Origin: Calliopum simillimum
Lineage: Eukaryota; Arthropoda; Insecta; Diptera; Lauxaniidae
Length of the DNA: 64,000 nt
Reading direction: 5' to 3'
Assembly: GCA_951812925.1 (NCBI GenBank)
Contig: OX638372.1
Span: 8,122,001 to 8,186,000 of the forward strand
The notes below the pieces were generated by a model that saw only the letters and a list, made by a program, of their open reading frames with translations, was not told the DNA's origin and made no database searches. The translations under genes were made by a program, and so were the position numbers. This document shows, one piece after another, positions 56,515-64,000 of this stretch (within the stretch, counting starts at the first letter, position 1; each line of letters begins with the position of its first letter).

Positions 56515-57900
56515 TCTAAATTTTCGGAATGTCCAAGAAGTTCCTGACAAGGGTTTGCATTGCATTACTTTGAGTGATCGACCACCTGTAAGAACTTCAA
56601 TGCTTGGATCGCGTTGAACATGCAACAGCAACTGAAAAATGTCTCCTCTGAAAACTTTTTTAATAGAAAAATATTATATTTTTACTCTCATCATGCGTAT
56701 GGCCCTCTTATTTTGTTATATAGGCACTACAATGAACAGTGATTTAGAAAACAATGATGGTTTTAAAAAATTGTGATTGTGAAACCTCAAAGGTTAACCC
56801 CACTAACGTCTCTTATGCATCTGCTTCTAATGTCTTCTCTGTCGCATAAATGATCATAAATTCAACATTAACTATTCGCATAAAGCAGCACAAACAAGGA
56901 TGTGCACTAAAAACGCTGCTGAAGAAAATTAAAAAAAAAAAATGGAAAAATGATCAAAAAATGTTAATGAACAAAAAAAAAAGGACAATTTTATTTTTAG
57001 AACACAACTGCAACAACAACAACAACAGTAGCAGTCAAATTCACACATGCACAAAAGACAGCGTGCAGCAATGTGAGGGAAAAGACATTGCTGCTGCCGC
57101 AGCACCAGCGAAATTGTGTCACGCCCCAAATGGCAGACAACAAATGTGCACTGCTACAGCAACAACAACAACAGCAACAACAACAGCAGCAACAACACAA
57201 ACATAATTACAGCAGTAGTACATATATTTGCTTGAAATGAACAGTTGGAACAACAACACATTCGCCAACAAACGCAGCATTACGAAAAAATACAAACGCA
57301 CAAACACTTCAACAGTGCTGCCATATTTATACCAATGTGGGAATTCATATGTTCATGTTATGTATGTTGCGGCTGATGTTCTACGCGCGCTAGTGATGTT
57401 TATGTTGATGATGTTGCTGTCGCTGTTGTTGCTTCAAGCGTTAGCGCATTTTCTTTTGCGTTTTATCAAAATGCAGCACTCACTTGCAATATACTGGTGC
57501 ATCCTTCAAGTTGACTGCTTTTCCACGACACATACTCTTCTCTTTCTCCCCAGACATACACACTCACACACCTACGCCTCATTCTGTAATCTTTGGTGAC
57601 AAAGAATGCAATGTAGCGCATACGTAGGTACCAGTAGCACATTTCAAATTAATTAAATTAAAATGTTCCATATGACGGTCGTGCAAAAGTAGGTATAACA
57701 GTATTTATTTGAGTTTTGTTGAAAAATATTAAAGCATACTTTAAGGTGCTACCAAATGCTTCCTACAGTTTAATGTTGAAATTTATCCACTCAATTTTAA
57801 GAAAATCAAAACTAGCCACTTCAACTCAATCTCATTGATTTATGCTTATGGACACTTAAGTTCTTCCGTTGTTACAGCATTAATACATTCCAATGTATTG
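56515..57900. other. Non-coding stretch with CAA/CAG microsatellites
   Basis: (CAA/CAG)n runs lie at 57008-57030 and 57150-57200. A plus-strand frame near 57400 has a signal-peptide-like Leu/Met run, but it comes from GTTGATGATGTTGCTG repeats and has no gene context. Confidence 0.45.
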
Positions 57901-57908
57901 CGTTATTA

Positions 57909-58531
57909 CCCAGCAAACATATTTTGTCGCAGTAGAAAGTATCGTTTTTGTAATGCCATATAACGGACTAAGATCCTTTTTGCATTATGCTTTTTTACCG
58001 CGTTGCTCGGGCTTTGTTTAATTTTTCAAGTAGCGTAATTCGCCAGATTTCCACAGACAGCCAGCCAACCAGTCAGCCAGCCAGACGTACAGACAGACAA
58101 ACAGACGCACATAGCTATATTGACTGAGGTGGTGACGCTGATTAGATCAAGAATATATATACTTTTCCATACTTGCCACGCCTCCTTCTCTGCGCTACAA
58201 ACGGAAAAAAAGTAAGTATACCCTGGGTGTAGGGTATAAAAAAGGTATGCCAGAATACTCCTTGGAAATAGTAGAATGTTTTAAAACACAAATTATTAAA
58301 ATTGGTTCAGTATATTTTGCGCTATAGAGTTAAATGAAGATTTTTTGTAAGGAATTTTATGTAAATAGTAAAGTTGGATCTAATTCCGACTTAACTGGTT
58401 ACCAAGATTTTTAATATTACAAGGAATTGTTTTGGAATGTTTTTGTACATGTAGACCATAAGTTTCCTATAAAAAGTTTTTGAAAGATAACTTCCTCAAG
58501 ATTCATCAATCTCTTCGACATGTTTGCTGGG
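57909..58531. mobile_element. TA-flanked MITE with CCCAGCAAACAT ends
   Basis: The left end CCCAGCAAACAT follows TA (57907-57908). The right end ATGTTTGCTGGG precedes TA (58532-58533). The 12-bp inverted ends are perfect. An INE-1-like 3' end (58010-58240) lies inside, apparently as a nested insertion. No coding capacity. Confidence 0.75.
58010..58240 (+). mobile_element. INE-1-like 3' end, nested
   Basis: A CAGC/CAGA microsatellite core (about 58058-58110) is followed by 'GTGACGCTGATTAGATCAAG', 'AATATATATACTTTTCCATA', 'TGCCACGCCTCCTTCTCTGC' and the terminal 'ATACCCTGGGTGTAGGGTAT'. It matches the 3' half of the copy at 10250-10855. Confidence 0.72.
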
Positions 58532-58539
58532 TAACAATG

Positions 58540-60910
58540 CCTTCGAAATGCTTGTTAATATCGAATAGCAAACACAACAAAAGATGCCAATAACAAAGCC
58601 GGAAATTATACTAATTTACGCAATCAAATTGAATTTTATACAATAAACTATGATTAATTTCCAAAAAATTGCCCTCATTGGGAGCAAGTCCATGTGAGAT
58701 TGCTAACATTTCAACCATTTTTTATGCGCCTAAAGATATGCAATGAAATCAACAAAAGTTTCCAACAGAATAACACAATAAAGTTAAAGCTTTACGCGCT
58801 GCATATTTTTAGGCGCTAGTTCTTATGTATATTCCGATACACATTGTTTATATTGTAAATGCTGTTGCTCTCAAATGCGCACTTAAGTGTTGCATAAACT
58901 GTCCCATTATCTTTTTGATTTCTTACAAATGCTATCTATCTATCTGTGTGTTTTACCAATACTAATCGCATGTTATGCGCATCTTCAATAGTGGTATTAG
59001 TATTAGTAGTAGTAAAAGTGTTCTTGTAATTTTCTTGTTATTGATGTTGTTTGTTTTTGTTGGTACTATTGCTGCTGCTTCTGCTGCTGTTGCTGTTACC
59101 ACTGCTGTGGCAAAATTGCATTTATTTCAATTAATTTCATGTGCATGTTAGCGTATAACAAATTTAGCATAATACATTGAAATGGCAACACTGATTTCCG
59201 TTGTTATTGTTGTTGCTGTTGTTGTCATACCACCAGCAGTTGCTGTTATTAATTAAATATTGACATGCGAATTCGTAATTATATTAGTTTAGCGTGATTT
59301 GGCCAATGATTGTACACAATGAATGCAAAATTAGTCATCTGGGTGGAGAGAATGAAGAAATTGTGGGCATTTAAGCTGATAATGCAAATATGTATTGAAT
59401 ATGTTGCTTGTAATTGCCAAGATATGCCTATGGCTTAAAGCTTTTAAGGAGTTTTTAATAAGGGATAATAACAAGATTTTCAGCGCATACTCTTCGTAAT
59501 CTATTGAACAGCAAGAAAGTAATACAGGCTGATATTTGTATGAAAAAACCGAATTCAAAATCCATTTGTCGATATTTTGTTTGGTATGCAGCCAAGTTCA
59601 AAAAATGAAAGATCTTCTGTAGACAGCTTTATGGAAGACTAACCAATCAAGTGACAAAGTTCAAAGAGCAACTGTTGAATGCTTACTTTTAATACAAAAG
59701 TAATATATGACAGTTTGAGCGGGAAAACTATTAATTTGCAAAATAATTTGATCTATAGACGGTCTTAGTGATCTAAGGGTTAATATGTCGCACATTGATG
59801 AGAATACACTCTTGAGTTTTAATGTTATTAAAAACGTATTTTTCAATGCTACAAGGTATACTTTTTCTGCACAATGCGGTGTAACTTTGCTTCAACTTGT
59901 AAATGTTTAAGCCATACCACTTTAAGAATGCTCATGTTCATTCATCCCGATAACTACTCGTATTAACCCATGAATTGTGCGTTATTGATGTAGAAAATTT
60001 CTCCGAGTATCCCAAAAATTTTGTAGAAATAAATTTCTGCAGATATTGAATATTGGTTTGAAGGAAATCAAAAAGGAACTATGTACTCATACTTTCTCAT
60101 ATTGTCTACTCGAATAATCACTCATTTGAGAAAGGATTTTCACATATCAGTATATGTATACGTTCGCTTATACCATGTAACTTACGCATCATAACCGCAA
60201 TTTCTACAGACAACTTTTATTGTAAAGTCTTACAGTTTGTTGGTGTTGCTGCTTTTGTTGCTAAATGTTGTTTGTTCTTTTGTAGCACTCTGTTGTTTTA
60301 CAATATTTTTGGTGCTTTTTGTTTTAAGTTTTTTTATATTTTGTTTTTTGTTGGCTCCTTGAAGCATCATTGAGCATCAAAGCCTGCAAACAATTTGCAT
60401 AAAACTTGCATAATACATAATTTTTTTCCTTTTTTTCTGTAATTCTGTATATGTGAGTTTTTTTGTACAAAAGCACCACCCCAACTGCTCTACTTGTTAA
60501 AAATGTTTCAAGGATACAGCAGCAACTAAACGGGTTGGAGTGATGGACGTATGGACTGATGGTACTCATGCACGGTGGAATACCAAAAATATTGTTGTCT
60601 TACAATTATGATTAGTTTTGGCAGTTTCCAAAGCCTGGGAATTTAGTACTTGAAATTTAGTAAAGTTTTGAAATTTTTGGAGCATTTTTCACTAGGAAAT
60701 AGGCAAAAACTCAAAACAGAAGATTTACTCTAACTTGAACTTGAAAACTGAAATAATATATATTTGTGTATAAGGAATCATCAATCAATCAAGAATAAAT
60801 GCATTTCTAGAAGAAATAACCATGCTTAGCCGTGTTGAAAAAATAAAGAATTTTTTCTGGGGATTTCATTCTCCATGTTTTGGAAAATTTAAGCAAATAC
60901 CTCGACCATG
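58540..60910. other. Non-coding stretch with CTG/TTG microsatellites
   Basis: Trinucleotide runs lie at about 59065-59110 and 59205-59225. No exon, RNA gene or transposon end could be supported. Confidence 0.45.
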
Positions 60911-60919
60911 ATCTAAAAT

Positions 60920-62120
60920 ATTGAAAAGAGTCGAATAATTCAGAGTCATATTATAGAAAGCTAAATTAAAATCATACTAGCAGAAGTGAAATTATCGATA
61001 GCTGAATTATCGACAGCTCAATTATAAAATATTTAATCTAAGAGAGTCAAAACTAAAATGTCAAATTAGTGGGAGTCAAAATATCTAGCTTCGAATTATG
61101 GAGGGTCAAATTGAAAATCACAGAATTATAGAGATAGATAGCTGTATTAAGGAGATTTAACTTACAAGACGAATTAACTTCAAATTATGCAAATTCGAAT
61201 TATCGAAAGTTAAATTATCGAATGTTGAATCATCGAAAGTTGAATCGTAGAGTTTACATGGTTTAAATAACCAAGAGTCAGTTATAGAGACTTGAACTAA
61301 CGATAAATGAGCTATAGAGAGTCATATTATTAAAGAACGAATAAAAGAGAATCAAATTGTTGAGGGCTTTGTAATCGAGAGGCGACCTATAAATAATCAT
61401 ATTCTAAGCTGTCCAATTATCGAGAGTCAAGTTAGCAAGATTCGAATTATCGTTATTGAAATTATCAATAATGAAGTTATTATGGACTCAACTATTGAGA
61501 GTCAAATTTTTGACAGCATAATTTTAAAGAGTCAAACTTTTGGTAGTCAATTATCAAGATTCGAATTATCGAAAGTCAAATTGTTCTGGGTAGAACTATC
61601 GCCTGTAGAATTATCGGAAGCAGTCTTAATGAAAGCTAAGCTATTGACAATCAAATTTTAGAGAGTCGAATTACCAAAAATCGAATTATCAGGAGTCGAA
61701 ATATTAAAATACCGAGTTATAGAGAGGTCGAAATATACGTAGTGGAATTATAGAGAAACAATATAAAAAATTAACTAAACGAGATTCATGTTATCAGGAG
61801 TCGTGCTATCTAATTACAAAGGTTCGAATAATCAGGAGTCAATTACAGAGACTTAAATTAATGAAAAATAAGTTATAGAGAGTCATATAATGAAGGTACG
61901 AATTATCGAGAAGCTGTGTTGTCAGGAGTCAAGTAATAGACAATCATATTATAAAAGTTCAATTATCGAGAGTGAAATTATGAAAATTCGAACTAAAGAA
62001 AATATCAAGATTCAAGTTATCGAGGGCTAAGTTATCAAAAGTCAAATTAAAGAGAGCCATATTTTAAAGAGTCATACTATTGGGTGTCGAGTCGTCAAGA
62101 TTCAAGTTGGCGAAAGTTTA
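60920..62120 (+). repeat. Degenerate short-period array (GAGAGTCAAATTATCGA-like)
   Basis: For about 1.2 kb the sequence repeats variants of 'GAATTATCGAAAGT', 'GAGAGTCAAATT' and 'GAGTCGAATTATC' at spacings near 16-17 bp, for example around 61190-61245. Units vary by substitution and small indels and there is no long exact copy. It is neither coding nor a known satellite to me. It abuts the inverted-repeat element at 62.2 kb. Confidence 0.7.
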
Positions 62121-62200
62121 ATAAGTGTGACTTGTTTTAGTGCACGAATTTTGGATTTTGACACTTGACACCCCTCAATTTTGTGAGGTTGGAAAAAAAA

Positions 62201-63141
62201 TGAGTTTGCAAAAAAAATTTTGGGGGTGGGGTGAGGGTAAAGGTTGGCGCGTCGAGGTCAAAAATGAGAGAAAAGGAGAAACAATTTACATACAGCCCTA
62301 CAAGAGTGGCCACCTCTAGAGGGTTCAAATGTATGACCGACCCACATTATTTTTTCTCCCCCAAAATTTTTACCAAGCATACCTACCTCTTATCTCTAAC
62401 CCCTGAGGGGGCTTCCTTACAAAATTGACATTTTTAGGAAATCAACCCCACCACTGCCAGGGTGCCCCTAGAAGGGTCAAATGTTTAAACGACCCCCATT
62501 ATTCCTAGGAAAATTTATAAAAGAAAAAAATTGTATGGCAGCCCCTTTCAGGGTTGAAAATAGAGGGTAAGTATGTTGAAGGAGAATATAGGTCGCAAAA
62601 AAATAACGGGGGTTGGTCATACATTTGACCCTTCTAGGAGTACCCGTGGGCCAGTTAGGGCAGTGGGGGCATTTTATATAAAAACAGTAACTTTATATGG
62701 GAGCCCCCTTAAGGATTCAAAATAGGGGGTAGGTACGCTGAGAAAAAACTTTGGAGGGGGGCTATTGGGGGTCGGTCATATATTTGTCTCCTCTAGGAGT
62801 GACTTCTGGGCAGTTATGGGCCTATTTGACGATGTCGTTTCCATATTTTTCATGTCTATGACATTTATTTTGTATGGGAGTCCCCTAAAGAGTCAAAGAT
62901 AGAGGGTAAGTATGTTGAGAAAAAATTTTGGGGAGAAAAAAATATTACGGACCAGTCATACATTAGACCCTTCTAGGGGCACCCAGGGAGTGGTGGGGGT
63001 CGATTTCCTATAAATGTCAATTTTGTATGGGACATTGGTAGGGCTGTATATAAATTTTTTCTCTTTTTCTCTCACATTTTACCTCGATGCGTCAACCTTT
63101 TTTACCCTCACCCCACCCCCAAAATTTTTTTTCCAAACTCA
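62201..63141. mobile_element. Inverted-repeat element, about 100-bp ends, internal repeats
   Basis: The left end (62201-62302) and right end (63038-63141) are reverse complements with few differences. Both contain 'AATTTTGGGGGTGGGGTGAG', a purine-rich block and 'ACAGCCCTAC'. The interior has three or four units starting 'TTGTATGGGAGCCCC(C/T)TTAAGG' or similar (about 62532, 62694, 62868 and 63022), with 'GTCATACATTTGACCCTTCT' and 'AGGGTAAGTATGTTGA'. No transposase. The unit motif is shared with the 144-bp tandem repeat at 29 kb. Confidence 0.72.
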
Positions 63142-63186
63142 ATTTTGATGATCAAATTAGAGAGAGCTGAGAGAGAGTACTTACAA

Positions 63187-64000
63187 CACAGGCTTACAAA
63201 AAAAAAATTTCATGGCGTTTTGACCGGACTATGTGTTTACTAAGGACTTTGACGTACTGAATCCGAATCAAGGTCATATGGAGGTCAAAATGGGGTTCAT
63301 GTGTCGCTTACTGATAAATTCTGAAACTAATTTTTAATCATTGAGCTCTTAGGCCTTAAAAAGAAAATGTGAGCAAAAAGAGTATCTCGGACCTAGTTTC
63401 GGAGATATAGCCATCGGAAGATCAGAATATATATCTTCTATGAAAACTGCTATAAGTTGGGAACCCCTGCATGGATTTGTAAAATATTGGTGTCATATGA
63501 AAGATATTTTGATAGTCTATAAAAATGTACTGAAAATATTTTCAATTGAATTCATAGTTTTTGAGATATGAGCTTTTTTGAAATTTTGTGAAATTTTTCA
63601 ATTACAACAACAAATAAATCAACAAAACCAACAACAACAACAGTAAAAAAAACAACAAAATACCTTTCATACGACACCAATATTTTCCAAATCCATTCAG
63701 GGGTTCCCAACTTATAGCAGTTTTCATAGAAGATATATATTCTGATCTTCCGATGGCTATATCTCCGAAACTAGGTCTGAGATACTCTTTTTGCTCACAT
63801 TTTCTTTTTAAGGCCTAAGAGCTCAATGATTAAAAATTAGTTTCAGAATTTATCAGTAAGCGACACATGAACCCCATTTTGACCTCCACATGACCTTGAA
63901 ATCTTTTTTCTCAGACGTTCTGGAAAAAAACGGACCCGGAATTCGGATTCGGGACGTCAAAGTCCCTAGGAAACACATAGTCTGGTCAAAACGCCATGAC
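63187..64000. mobile_element. Foldback element, cut by the window edge
   Basis: The left arm (63187-63511) and right arm (63657-64000) are highly similar reverse complements around a 145-bp loop rich in CAA. The left arm lacks a block of about 45 bp ('TTCCGGGTCCG ... GTCTGAG') that the right arm and the 13-kb copy keep, so it suffered a deletion. The left end reads CACAGGCTTAC plus an A-run; the matching right end would lie just past 64000. No coding capacity. Confidence 0.8.

Noticed and set aside
57396..57480. Signal-peptide-like MFMLMMLLSLLLLQALA on the plus strand
   Set aside because: It derives from GTTGATGATGTTGCTG-type low-complexity sequence, lies on the strand opposite to the host gene and has no splice or promoter context.
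60920..62120. CRISPR-like array
   Set aside because: No exact repeats and no unique spacers; the words vary continuously, and the host is a eukaryote.

Overview
The window looks like non-coding, mostly intronic DNA from a higher fly (Diptera, Brachycera). It is strongly AT-rich and full of TTG/CAA and CTG-type microsatellites. It carries INE-1-like (Helentron-associated) repeats with the typical 'GCCACGCCC' and 'AAGAATATATATACTTT' blocks. Transposon remnants of Tc1/mariner, piggyBac, Penelope and non-LTR type are scattered through it. No complete host gene is visible. I cannot name the species.

Two short minus-strand segments have the properties of real coding exons: good splice acceptors and donors, compatible reading phase and recognisable protein sequence. 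The exon at 43071-43219 (149 nt) encodes a stretch resembling the propeptide of an ADAM/reprolysin-type metalloprotease, including 'YQIIYPVQLRHHEKMGISTR'. The exon at 24153-24209 (57 nt, 19 codons, phase 0-0) would follow it after an intron of about 18.9 kb. If this is right, the gene runs right to left and most of the window is two or three giant introns of one ADAM-like gene. The fly ADAM 'mind-meld' is a candidate, not a firm identification.

Layout. 1-8.4 kb: AT-rich intron with a roughly 300-bp tandem repeat (2.98-3.8 kb) and a small inverted repeat (6.5-6.8 kb). 8.4-16.7 kb: INE-1-like pieces, a TA-flanked MITE, a tRNA-like SINE fragment, one arm plus loop of a foldback element, and a decayed LINE 3' end. 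18.5 kb: 8-bp satellite. 20.1-21.1 kb: a TTAA-flanked piggyBac-type MITE. 24.15 kb: 57-nt exon. 24.8-26.15 kb: a nearly full-length but dead maT-like (DD37D) mariner. 26.7-28.9 kb: a 5'-truncated Penelope-like element split within its GIY motif by a 1.28-kb, TA-flanked, nearly perfect hairpin element. 29.0-29.6 kb: a 144-bp tandem repeat. 33.25-34.2 kb: the most complete INE-1-like copy. 39.1-40.0 kb: a MITE with perfect 29-bp terminal repeats and a scattered 'TACCACAWT' motif. 41.7-45.1 kb: two foldback elements flanking the ADAM exon. 45.4-46.0 kb: a piggyBac transposase tail. 49.4-49.95 kb: a (GATACA)n array of roughly 87 units. 53.7-54.7 kb: a 420-bp tandem repeat. 57.9-58.5 kb: a CCCAGCAAACAT MITE enclosing an INE-1-like 3' end. 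60.9-62.1 kb: an odd degenerate short-period array. 62.2-64 kb: two neighbouring inverted-repeat elements, the last cut by the window edge.

Together the window shows a very long intron that has taken in many transposon families, with an unusual excess of long inverted repeats. If transcribed as pre-mRNA, these would fold into double-stranded RNA. The strongest single object is the roughly 611-bp-armed hairpin inside the Penelope fragment. Everything was read by eye; family assignments rest on visible motifs and target-site duplications, and no database search was run.
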